Assembly: GCA_035534835.1 (NCBI GenBank) | Contig: DATLRE010000171.1 | Span: forward strand, 1 to 5,315 | Direction of reading: 5' to 3' | DNA from: Bog-756 sp035534835 | Lineage (GTDB): Bacteria > Actinomycetota > Acidimicrobiia > Acidimicrobiales > RAAP-2 | Length of the DNA: 5,315 nt | Position numbers and translations under genes: made by a program | Notes under the pieces: model-generated | Database searches by the model: none | Seen by the model: only the letters and a program-made list of their open reading frames with translations | What the model was told of the DNA's origin: nothing | Shown: piece by piece, positions 1 through 5,315 of the stretch | Numbering within the stretch: the stretch's first letter is position 1 | Layout of the letters: every line of letters begins with the position of its first letter

Positions 1-1176
1 CTCGCCGTCAGCGCGCCGATGCTCTTCGGGGCACGCGCACTGCAGGGCGCGTTCGGCGCCCTCCTGGCACCTGCGGCGCTCTCCCTGATCACCGTGACCT
101 TCACCGAGGTGCGGGAGCGGTCGACGGCCTTCGGTGTGTACGGCGCCATCGCCGGCGGAGGGGCGGCCATCGGACTGATCCTGGGCGGCGTACTCACCGA
201 GTACGCGTCGTGGCGCTGGTGCCTCTTCGTCAACGTCCCGATCGCGATCGTCACCGCGCTGGCCGCACTGCCCCTCGTCCGGGAGAGCCGGGCGCACGGC
301 AACACCAGCTACGACATCCCCGGGACCGCCACGGTGACCGGCGGACTGGTCTCCCTCGTCTACGGCTTCACCCTCGCCGCCCAGGACGGATGGACCTCGT
401 CCAACACGCTCGTGTTCCTGGGCATCGCCGCGGTGCTGCTCGCAGCCTTCGTCGTCGTCGAACTCACGTCGTCCAACCCGCTGCTGCCCATGCGCATCCT
501 GCTCGACCGCAACCGTGGCGGTTCGTACCTGTCGGCCCTCATGGTCGGTTCGGGCCTGCTCGGGATGTTCCTCTTCCTGACCTACTACTTCCAGTCCGTC
601 CTCGGGTACTCGGCCCTGAAGGCCGGCTTCGCCTTCCTCCCCTTCTCGATGGGCATCATCGTGGCCGCCGGGCTGGCGTCGAAACTCCTCCCCCGGTTCG
701 GACCGCGCTTCATGATGGTCGGTGGCTTCGGCGCCGCCGCGCTCGGGCTCCTCTGGCTGAGCCGGATCACCCCGTCGACCAGCTATGTCGCACACGTCCT
801 GCCGGCCGAGCTCCTGATCAGCCTCGGCATGGGCACCGCCTTCGTCCCCATGAGCAGCACGGCGCTCTTCCGGGTCAGTCCGCACGACGCCGGCGTGGCG
901 AGTGCCACACTCAACACGTCCCAGCAGATCGGCGGCTCGCTCGGGACGGCGCTGCTCAACACCCTGGCGGCTTCGGCCACCGTGACCTATCTCGCCACCC
1001 GGGCACACACCCCGTCGAACGTGGTCGCGGCCCAGGTCCACGGGTACTCGGTCGGGTTCCTGGTGGGCGCCGGCTTCCTGGTGATCGGCGCCCTGTCCGC
1101 ACTGTTCCTGGTGAATGCCACCAAGGAGGACCTGGCCGATGTCGACGGCGTCTCCGGCGAGGTCGTGCTCGTGTGA
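1..1176 (+). CDS. DHA2-family (EmrB/QacA-type) MFS drug transporter, 5'-truncated
   Basis: Integral membrane exporter of the major facilitator superfamily, 14-helix DHA2 group, which expels drugs or toxic organic molecules using the proton gradient. The frame is open from base 1, so the true start lies upstream; 391 codons remain. Family members are usually about 470-530 residues, so roughly the first three helices are missing. Counting from base 1, residues 11-24 (ARALQGAFGALLAP) match the conserved fourth-helix segment. Residues 48-66 carry the antiporter motif C glycine pattern (GAIAGGGAAIGLILGG), followed by WRWCLFVNVPI, typical of DHA2. Residues 157-164 (SSNPLLPM) and 296-316 (DAGVASATLNTSQQIGGS...) are further DHA2 signatures. 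About eleven hydrophobic helices remain. The C-terminus is a short acidic tail. The gene converges on the pirin gene with 12 bases between stops. The family is clear; the substrate cannot be told. Confidence 0.93.
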   Translation, partial: LAVSAPMLFGARALQGAFGALLAPAALSLITVTFTEVRERSTAFGVYGAIAGGGAAIGLILGGVLTEYASWRWCLFVNVPIAIVTALAALPLVRESRAHGNTSYDIPGTATVTGGLVSLVYGFTLAAQDGWTSSNTLVFLGIAAVLLAAFVVVELTSSNPLLPMRILLDRNRGGSYLSALMVGSGLLGMFLFLTYYFQSVLGYSALKAGFAFLPFSMGIIVAAGLASKLLPRFGPRFMMVGGFGAAALGLLWLSRITPSTSYVAHVLPAELLISLGMGTAFVPMSSTALFRVSPHDAGVASATLNTSQQIGGSLGTALLNTLAASATVTYLATRAHTPSNVVAAQVHGYSVGFLVGAGFLVIGALSALFLVNATKEDLADVDGVSGEVVLV

Positions 1177-1188
1177 ACCGACGCCCGG

Positions 1189-2154
1189 TCAGAACCCCGA
1201 GTAGTGGTCGGGCACACGCCCCAGCTTCCCGGCCTGGAAGTCCTCGAACGCCTGGGCCACTTCGTCCCTCGTGTTCATGACGAACGGTCCGTAGGCGAAC
1301 ACGGGCTCGCCGATCGGGCGGCCGCCGAGGAGGAGCACGTCGAATTCGGGAGTCCGCTCGGACGGTGCGCCGGAGGCGCCGAAGGTGACGGACCCGCCCG
1401 GTCCGAACACGGCGAGTCGGCCGGCGGTCACCGGGCGACGGTCCTCACCGACGGAACCCTCGCCGGACAGGACGTAGACGAGCGCGTTGAACGTCGGGTC
1501 CCACGGCAGCGTGACCGAGGCCCCGGCGGCCACCGTCGCATGCACCATGGCCATGGGGGAGTGGGTGGAACCCGGTGCGGCGTGACCCTCGAGGTCGCCG
1601 GCGATGAGACGGAGCAGCGCTCCGCCGTCCGGCGTGGTGAGCAGGGCCACCTCGCCGGACCGCAGGTCCTGGTAGGCCGGCGCGATCATCTTGTCGGCCC
1701 GGGGGAGGTTCACCCAGAGCTGGATCCCGTGGAACAGGCCACCGGTCGCCACGAGCTCCGAGGGGGGTGCCTCGATGTGGAGGATTCCAGCACCGGCGGT
1801 CATCCACTGGGTGTCCCCGTTGGTGATCAGCCCGCCTCCTCCGATCGAGTCCATGTGCCGGAACGTCCCGTCGATCATGTAGGTCACCGTCTCGAACCCG
1901 CGATGGGGGTGCCACGGCGTCCCCTTGGCCTCCCCCGGTGCGTACTCGACCTCGCCCATCTGGTCCATGTGCACGAACGGGTCCAGCAAGGCATGGTCCA
2001 CCCCGGCGAAGGCGCGGCGCACGGGGAACCCTTCCCCCTCGAGTCCGCCCGGGGCGGTCGTCACCCCGAGCACGGGGCGCCCGGCGGTGGCCCCCGGGTC
2101 GGGTCGGGTCACCCTCGGAAGGGTCAGCACGTCGTCCACGGTCACTGCCGGCAT
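1189..2154 (-). CDS. Pirin-family protein (double cupin, metal-binding)
   Basis: A 321-residue pirin, a cytoplasmic protein of two cupin barrels that binds one metal, usually iron. Some bacterial pirins have quercetin 2,3-dioxygenase activity and others bind partner enzymes; which applies here is unknown. The N-terminal cupin (about residues 29-140) contains WHPHRGFETVTY and GDTQWMTAGAGILHIE. All four expected ligands are present: His82, His84, His126 and Glu128. The C-terminal cupin ends in the pirin-typical GPFVMNTRDE (residues 289-298). Length is at the upper end for the family because of extra N-terminal residues 1-28. The ATG start is supported by AGGAG seven bases upstream. The gene diverges from the rodZ-like gene and converges with the transporter gene. 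A perfect palindrome 76 bases upstream of the start codon is a candidate operator. Family assignment is firm; role is not. Confidence 0.95.
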   Translation of the reverse strand: MPAVTVDDVLTLPRVTRPDPGATAGRPVLGVTTAPGGLEGEGFPVRRAFAGVDHALLDPFVHMDQMGEVEYAPGEAKGTPWHPHRGFETVTYMIDGTFRHMDSIGGGGLITNGDTQWMTAGAGILHIEAPPSELVATGGLFHGIQLWVNLPRADKMIAPAYQDLRSGEVALLTTPDGGALLRLIAGDLEGHAAPGSTHSPMAMVHATVAAGASVTLPWDPTFNALVYVLSGEGSVGEDRRPVTAGRLAVFGPGGSVTFGASGAPSERTPEFDVLLLGGRPIGEPVFAYGPFVMNTRDEVAQAFEDFQAGKLGRVPDHYSGF

Positions 2155-2161
2155 CGGCTCA

Positions 2162-2166
2162 CTCCT
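2162..2166 (-). promoter_or_regulatory. Shine-Dalgarno site of the pirin gene
   Basis: On the minus strand the sequence AGGAG lies seven bases before the ATG at 2154. It fixes the pirin start at this codon. Confidence 0.75.
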
Positions 2167-2223
2167 GTCGTTGCTCCCCGGACGGTCCCTGAACTCCGTT
2201 CGGCCCGTCCCTCGGCTCCTCCA

Positions 2224-2229
2224 ACACTA
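2224..2229 (-). promoter_or_regulatory. Candidate -10 box for the pirin gene
   Basis: TAGTGT on the minus strand fits the actinobacterial TANNNT -10 pattern. It would give a leader of about 60 bases. At 17-base spacing the -35 would be GACCGG (2247-2252), a poor match to TTGACA, so the promoter is weak or needs an activator. The 14-bp palindrome at 2230-2243 abuts this box and would fill most of the spacer. This is inference from position and one hexamer only. Confidence 0.3.
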
Positions 2230-2243
2230 GTTGCGTACGCAAC
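2230..2243. promoter_or_regulatory. Perfect 14-bp palindrome, candidate repressor operator
   Basis: GTTGCGTACGCAAC reads the same on both strands with no mismatch and no spacer; the symmetry does not extend beyond 14 bp. It lies in the divergent spacer between pirin and the rodZ-like gene, directly upstream of the candidate pirin -10 box and about 110 bases from the rodZ start. Length and symmetry suit a dimeric winged-helix or TetR-type repressor (MarR or TetR family). No regulator gene is present in the window. Occupancy would most directly affect pirin. Confidence 0.55.
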
Positions 2244-2262
2244 ATTCCGGTCGGGCGACCCC

Positions 2263-2291
2263 GGACCGGTCGCCGGGACCGGCGACGGTCC
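2263..2291. repeat. Inverted repeat: 12-bp stem with one bulge, 4-base loop
   Basis: The 5' arm GGACCGGTCGCCG (2263-2275) pairs with the 3' arm CGGCGACGGTCC (2280-2291) across a GGAC loop, with a single extra G at 2268 or 2269. A competing perfect 7-bp hairpin uses GGCGACC (2254-2260) and GGTCGCC (2268-2274). It lies between the palindrome and the candidate rodZ promoter, probably upstream of the rodZ transcript. Its function is unknown. GC-rich DNA favours such repeats by chance, but this one is longer than others nearby. Confidence 0.5.
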
Positions 2292-2319
2292 TGTCGGCCG
2301 TTGTGTGCATCGTGACAGG

Positions 2320-2325
2320 TACGCT
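2320..2325 (+). promoter_or_regulatory. Candidate -10 box for the rodZ-like gene
   Basis: TACGCT fits TANNNT. Transcription would begin near 2332 and give a short leader of about 23 bases carrying the ribosome site at 2343-2347. No good -35 exists at 17-18 bases; TTGTGT at 2301 is only 13 bases away. Treat it as tentative. Confidence 0.3.
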
Positions 2326-2342
2326 GGGACAAGACACATGTC

Positions 2343-2347
2343 AGGAG
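2343..2347 (+). promoter_or_regulatory. Shine-Dalgarno site of the rodZ-like gene
   Basis: AGGAG lies seven bases before the GTG at 2355. It selects this GTG over the in-frame ATG at 2376, which has no comparable site. Confidence 0.75.
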
Positions 2348-2354
2348 ACACCAC

Positions 2355-3455
2355 GTGATCCGGCCGCGAGGCGGAATGACCCGCCGCGGCGGCGGCGGTC
2401 AAGACGGCGACCTGGCTCCCGAGCCCGCGACCGTCGGGACCCAGCTCCGACAGGAGCGGGAGGAGCGCGGCCTCGACCTGCTGGCCGTCCACGACCGCCT
2501 GGAGCGACCGATCACCCAGCTCGAGGCCCTGGAGTCGGACGACATGGCCGCGCTCCCCGACGAAGCACTCGCCATCTCCACGCTCCGTCGCTATGCGATC
2601 TTCCTCGGGCTCGACGAGGACGCCCTGACCGACCAGTTCCGGATCGAGCGGGACGGCGACGACGACAGCTACGGATCCGGCGACCCGGATCCGGGGGGCC
2701 GGGTCACGGCGGCGGTCACCAGCGTGGTCGCCGCCGTCACCACGGGGCCCGACCACCTGCGGGCGTTCACCGAGACCGGCGAGGTCCCCCAGGTCGGCGG
2801 GCGGGTGACGTCGGCGGCCGGCACGTCGGGCAACTACGACTACGCGGTGTCGTCGGGGCCACCCACCGGGACGTTCCCCGTCGTCCCCCGGGCCGATCTC
2901 CGCAAGGGTCGCCGCCAGGTGGCCCGGGCCCGACGCCGCATGCACGCGCCGACGTCACTCAGGGTCGTGACCTGGGTCAGCGCCGTCCTTGTGCTGGCCG
3001 TCGCCACCGGGCTCGTGCTGGACGCGACCCGGCCGAAGGTGCTGGCCGACGCCCACATCCTCCGGGTCGCGCCGGCCGGCTCGTCCGCCACCGGCGCGTC
3101 GGGCGGTCCGTCGGCGGGCGCGGTGACCCCGGTGCGCCACCAGACCTTCCCCGTCCAGCCCAACGGATCGACGCCGTCGAGTGCGGACTTCACGGTGGCC
3201 ACCGCGAAATTCACGGTGGTCGTGGCCACGTCGGGCCCGTGCTGGGTCCAGGTGACGAGTTCGTCGTCCCCCGTGCCACTGCTCAGCGGCGTGCAGCCCG
3301 GGGCCAAGGTGCTGTCCTATCCGGCCGTGGGGACGATGACCGTGGAGGTCGGTTCCTCGGCCGTGCTCGTCGGCGTCACCATCAAGGGGAAGAGCGCGTT
3401 CACCGACGCGCCGAAAGCGGCCCCCTTCACCTATACGTTCGCGCCGGCCGGCTGA
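2355..3455 (+). CDS. RodZ-like protein: helix-turn-helix, membrane helix, DUF4115-like C-terminus
   Basis: A 366-residue bitopic membrane protein of the RodZ type. In rod-shaped bacteria RodZ links MreB filaments to the cell-wall machinery. Residues 27-96 match the RodZ helix-turn-helix domain: VGTQLRQEREERGLDLLAV, then QLEALESDDMAALPDEA and LRRYAIFLGLD. Residues 97-202 are a long linker rich in Gly, Pro, Ser and Thr, acidic at its start (98-105) and strongly basic near the membrane (RKGRRQVARARRR, 183-195). One membrane helix spans about 204-224 (VVTWVSAVLVLAVATGLVL), with basic residues on the cytoplasmic side. About 140 extracytoplasmic residues follow, ending in a beta-rich DUF4115-like domain (about 280-366) with the characteristic CWVQV at Cys296. 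It begins with GTG. It is divergent from pirin and convergent with ctaG. The domain layout is clear, but whether MreB exists in this organism, and so the exact role, is not. Confidence 0.88.
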   Translation: MIRPRGGMTRRGGGGQDGDLAPEPATVGTQLRQEREERGLDLLAVHDRLERPITQLEALESDDMAALPDEALAISTLRRYAIFLGLDEDALTDQFRIERDGDDDSYGSGDPDPGGRVTAAVTSVVAAVTTGPDHLRAFTETGEVPQVGGRVTSAAGTSGNYDYAVSSGPPTGTFPVVPRADLRKGRRQVARARRRMHAPTSLRVVTWVSAVLVLAVATGLVLDATRPKVLADAHILRVAPAGSSATGASGGPSAGAVTPVRHQTFPVQPNGSTPSSADFTVATAKFTVVVATSGPCWVQVTSSSSPVPLLSGVQPGAKVLSYPAVGTMTVEVGSSAVLVGVTIKGKSAFTDAPKAAPFTYTFAPAG

Positions 3456-3463
3456 GCGCCGAG

Positions 3464-3496
3464 GCCCGGGACACCCGGGCTCAGCCCCGGGTGTCC
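3464..3496. terminator. Probable bidirectional terminator, two overlapping hairpins
   Basis: GGACACCCGGG (3469-3479) pairs perfectly with CCCGGGTGTCC (3486-3496), an 11-bp stem with a six-base loop. An alternative 7-bp stem, GCCCGGG (3464-3470) with CCCGGGC (3474-3480) and an ACA loop, shares bases with it, so only one can form at a time. The element sits at the convergent ends of the rodZ-like and ctaG genes, nine bases past the rodZ stop, and its right arm lies inside the last ctaG codons. No T-run follows on either strand, which is common for terminators of GC-rich actinobacteria. Confidence 0.65.
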
Positions 3497-4404
3497 GCCA
3501 CCCTGCCGTCCGGTCCGACCGGCGTGAGGTCCGAGCCGGCGGCGGCGTAGGCGGCATCCAGTTCCGCGTCGATCCGGGCCGTGCGTCGGCCCTCCACCCG
3601 CAGCCACTGGACGAACACCGGGATGAGCGCGAGGAAGGTGAAGACTTCCGCCCCGACCCACAGGATGGCGGCTCCCGCGTGTGTCGAGGACACCGTGTAC
3701 ATGGAGGCGGCCGGGTGGGTGGAGCTCAACAGGGCGAGGGCGAGGAACGACTCGATGGGCACGCCGATCAGGAGGGCCACCATCTTGGCGCCGTGGCCCA
3801 TGGGCCAGTGGGGGATGTGGTCGACGCCCACGATGGGCCACCAGAAGTGCATCGACGCCAAGAGGAAGGCGATGTTGACGACGTCCATCAGCCACATGTG
3901 GTTCATGGCCACGTCGACGGCGGAGGTGAGGAAGAAGGCGAACATGGACAAGTAGTAGGCGGCCGCTGTCGGGACCGGATGGCTCCACCACCGGAAGGCG
4001 CGCGAATTGAGGACGCGCAGCAAGCCCACTTTGGTCCGGCGTCCCGACGTCTGGAGCACCAGGGTCATCGGCGCGCCCAGCGCCAGGAGCGGGGGGGCGG
4101 TGACCATCAGCAGCAGGTGCTGGATCATGTGGGCCTGGAAATAGCCCATGGTGAACGTGGCGATCGGGGACTGGAGCGCCAGGTCGACGAGGACCAGACC
4201 GGTCAGGAAGGACGTCGTCCGGAGTCCGCTCCAGGAGCGGCCCCGGGCCGACAGCGCCCAGGCGGACTGGACGTACCAGACGGCGACCACCAGTACCAGG
4301 GCCAGGGTGACGAGCGCGAACGGGCTGGTGTCCCACCGGGTGAGGATGTTGTGCAGGTTCAGCCCGAGGTGGTGTGCGCCGGGCATCCCGTTCATCGTGG
4401 GCAC
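3481..4404 (-). CDS. ctaG: CtaG-family (caa3-type) cytochrome c oxidase assembly protein
   Basis: A 307-residue polytopic membrane protein of the CtaG/caa3_CtaG family, needed in Bacillus for formation of active caa3 cytochrome c oxidase and thought to act in copper-centre assembly. It is unrelated to the Cox11-type CtaG of proteobacteria. About seven membrane helices are visible: roughly 27-49, 64-83, 92-117, 144-165, 172-190, 205-227 and 243-268. Family features include the helix with HMIQHLLLMVTAPPLLALGAP (residues 92-112), with His92 and His96, then NHMWLMDVVN (His169), MHFWWP (His186) and DHIP (His196); these histidines are candidate metal ligands. The tail from 270 is polar and probably cytoplasmic. 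The start chosen is GTG at 4404; ATG at 4395 or 4386 are alternatives. No oxidase subunit or copper chaperone gene is adjacent in the window. Family assignment is strong, the exact start less so. Confidence 0.9.
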   Translation of the reverse strand: MPTMNGMPGAHHLGLNLHNILTRWDTSPFALVTLALVLVVAVWYVQSAWALSARGRSWSGLRTTSFLTGLVLVDLALQSPIATFTMGYFQAHMIQHLLLMVTAPPLLALGAPMTLVLQTSGRRTKVGLLRVLNSRAFRWWSHPVPTAAAYYLSMFAFFLTSAVDVAMNHMWLMDVVNIAFLLASMHFWWPIVGVDHIPHWPMGHGAKMVALLIGVPIESFLALALLSSTHPAASMYTVSSTHAGAAILWVGAEVFTFLALIPVFVQWLRVEGRRTARIDAELDAAYAAAGSDLTPVGPDGRVADTRG

Positions 4405-4410
4405 CCGTCC

Positions 4411-4416
4411 AGCCTA
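4411..4416 (-). promoter_or_regulatory. Candidate -10 box for ctaG, suggesting a leaderless mRNA
   Basis: TAGGCT on the minus strand fits TANNNT and is separated from the GTG at 4404 by six bases. Transcription would then begin at, or within a base of, the start codon. No clear Shine-Dalgarno site precedes any candidate start; GGACGG (4405-4410) is a weak one for ATG at 4395. The -35 region (TGGGAG at 17-base spacing) is poor. Confidence 0.4.
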
Positions 4417-4556
4417 CCGACTGCGCCCGTCGGCTCCCATTCGGGTGATGGACCGAGGTCCCGGTCGGGACCGGAGGCCACCGCCGGCGGGTCCGGATCC
4501 CGGGGAGGGGCCGTCTGCGGCGCGCCCGCTCCGGGGGTGCGCCCACGGCACCGGAG

Positions 4557-4562
4557 TAGCGT
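4557..4562 (+). promoter_or_regulatory. Candidate -10 box for the FAD-linked oxidase gene
   Basis: TAGCGT fits TANNNT. Transcription would begin near 4569, giving a leader of about 22 bases that contains the ribosome site at 4578-4583. The -35 position is G-rich and not recognisable. If correct, it rules out the in-frame GTG at 4561 as start. Confidence 0.35.
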
Positions 4563-4577
4563 GGCCGCGGGCGTCGA

Positions 4578-4583
4578 GGGAGG
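4578..4583 (+). promoter_or_regulatory. Shine-Dalgarno site of the FAD-linked oxidase gene
   Basis: GGGAGG, a strong ribosome site, lies seven bases before the ATG at 4591 and fixes that start over the in-frame GTG at 4561. Confidence 0.8.
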
Positions 4584-4590
4584 TTGTCGT

Positions 4591-5315
4591 ATGGATGCAG
4601 CGGGCCGCGCGGTGGCGATCGGGGACCGGTTGGCAGCCGCCGTCGGGGCCGCCCACGTCGACCTGGGAGACGCCGTCGGCGACGACCTGTGCCATGACGA
4701 GGCCCTGGGGGTAGCGCCCGTCCGCCCGACTGCGGTTGTTCGACCGGGGTCGACCGCCGACGTGGCCGCCGTCGTCCGGGCCGCCGGCGAACTCGGGGTG
4801 CCGGTCACGGCGCGCGGCTCGGGTACCGGACTCTCGGGAGCCGCGGTCCCGGTCCCGGGCGGGATCGTCGTCTCGTTCGAGCGGATGGACTCGATCCTCG
4901 AGATCGACGTGGCCAACCAGGTGGCCGTCGTCGAGCCCGGGGTGACCCTGGCCGAGCTCGATGCCGCGCTCGCCCCGTTGGGGCTGGTGTACCCGGTGTT
5001 CCCCGGCGAGCAGTCGGCCAGCCTCGGCGGCAACGTGTCCACCAACGCCGGCGGCATGCGGGCCGTGAAGTACGGGGTCACCCGCCACCACGTCCTCGGG
5101 CTCGAGGCGGTCCTCGGCACCGGTGAGGTGATCGCCACCGGTGGACGGTTCGTGAAGTCCACCAGCGGCTACGACCTGACCCAGCTCATCGTCGGTTCCG
5201 AGGGAACGCTGGCCCTGGTGACCCGCGCCGTCCTCCGGCTCCACCCCCGGCCCGTCCACCAGGCCACCCTGCTGGCCCCCTTCTCCACCGTCGAACAGGT
5301 GGCCGAGGCCGTCCC
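4591..5315 (+). CDS. GlcD-type FAD-linked oxidase (glycolate/D-lactate oxidase family), 3'-truncated
   Basis: The first 241 residues of a flavoprotein that oxidises a 2-hydroxy acid such as glycolate or D-lactate and passes electrons to a partner subunit or the respiratory chain. The frame is open to the window edge; complete relatives run to about 450-480 residues, so the substrate-binding C-terminal half is absent. The PCMH-type FAD domain occupies about residues 43-220. Visible signatures are PVTARGSGTGLSGAA (71-85), the FAD pyrophosphate loop; PGEQSASLGGNVSTNAGG (138-155); VKYGVTRHHVLGLE (159-172); SGYDLTQLIVGSEGTLALVT (192-211); and RAVLRLHPRP (212-221). These match GlcD more than the short plant-type FMN enzymes. 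The ATG start has a strong ribosome site. It diverges from ctaG. The substrate cannot be fixed without the C-terminus and neighbours such as GlcE, GlcF or a ferredoxin-like protein downstream. Confidence 0.92.
   Translation, partial: MDAAGRAVAIGDRLAAAVGAAHVDLGDAVGDDLCHDEALGVAPVRPTAVVRPGSTADVAAVVRAAGELGVPVTARGSGTGLSGAAVPVPGGIVVSFERMDSILEIDVANQVAVVEPGVTLAELDAALAPLGLVYPVFPGEQSASLGGNVSTNAGGMRAVKYGVTRHHVLGLEAVLGTGEVIATGGRFVKSTSGYDLTQLIVGSEGTLALVTRAVLRLHPRPVHQATLLAPFSTVEQVAEAV

Noticed and set aside
1204..2358. 384-codon plus-strand open frame opposite the pirin gene
   Set aside because: It lies antisense to a clear pirin, is dominated by Arg, Gly, Pro, His and Val with no recognisable domain, and results from the scarcity of stop codons in GC-rich DNA.
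2672..2693. 9-bp inverted repeat CGGATCCGG / CCGGATCCG with a 4-base loop inside the rodZ-like gene
   Set aside because: It falls in the low-complexity linker coding for Gly-Ser-Asp-Pro residues and is explained by repeated Gly/Asp/Pro codons. There is no sign of a regulatory role.
2231..3550. 439-codon plus-strand frame overlapping the rodZ-like gene, longer than the real gene
   Set aside because: Its composition is Arg/Pro/Gly-rich and without hydrophobic pattern, while the shorter frame shows a helix-turn-helix, a membrane helix and a DUF4115-like end plus a ribosome site.
4457..4490. Short 6-bp hairpin (GGTCCC/GGGACC) and the 10-bp palindrome CCGCCGGCGG in the ctaG/oxidase spacer
   Set aside because: They consist almost wholly of G and C and are of a size expected by chance in such DNA. 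They are not positioned on a promoter or start.
3431..4546. 371-codon minus-strand frame overlapping ctaG
   Set aside because: An out-of-frame shadow rich in Arg, Pro, Gly and His. The frame at 3481-4404 encodes a coherent seven-helix CtaG protein.
4561..4590. In-frame GTG at 4561 as an upstream start for the FAD-linked oxidase
   Set aside because: It overlaps the candidate -10 box and lacks a ribosome site, whereas the ATG at 4591 has GGGAGG at ideal spacing.
4392..5259. Two long minus-strand open frames (256 and 281 codons) opposite the FAD-linked oxidase
   Set aside because: They are low-complexity, have no family signatures, and lie antisense to a frame with unmistakable FAD-binding motifs that runs off the window edge.

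Overview
The window is very GC-rich (about 70% by eye) double-stranded chromosomal-type DNA with dense coding, strong G/C bias at third codon positions, GTG as well as ATG starts, and TANNNT-type -10 boxes. This fits a member of Actinomycetota. An Acidimicrobiia-like lineage is possible, but nothing in the sequence settles it. I see no RNA gene, CRISPR array, insertion sequence, phage gene, attachment site or origin.

Five protein genes fill the window and alternate strand at every step. (1) Bases 1-1176, plus strand: the 3' part of a DHA2/EmrB-type multidrug transporter of the major facilitator superfamily. (2) 1189-2154, minus: a pirin-family double-cupin protein with a complete metal site. 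(3) 2355-3455, plus: a RodZ-like membrane protein (N-terminal helix-turn-helix, long linker, one membrane helix, C-terminal DUF4115-like domain). (4) 3481-4404, minus: a seven-helix CtaG/caa3-type cytochrome c oxidase assembly protein. (5) 4591 to the window end, plus: the 5' half of a GlcD-type FAD-linked oxidase (glycolate or D-lactate oxidase family).

Genes 1/2 and 3/4 converge with only 12 and 25 bases between stop codons. Genes 2/3 and 4/5 diverge from spacers of 200 and 186 bases that hold all the visible control signals. Each gene therefore probably has its own promoter, and no two genes form an operon here. I see no evidence that the five genes form one pathway. CtaG and the FAD oxidase both relate to respiratory electron transfer, and pirin beside an exporter could belong to a stress response, but these links are weak.

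The most interesting non-coding signals are: a perfect 14-bp palindrome in the pirin/rodZ spacer, placed where a repressor would block the pirin promoter; a large hairpin next to it; a pair of mutually exclusive hairpins at the rodZ/ctaG convergence that overlap the ctaG stop codon; and a likely leaderless start for ctaG. I do not see a previously undescribed multi-gene system; the genes are recognisable members of known families.
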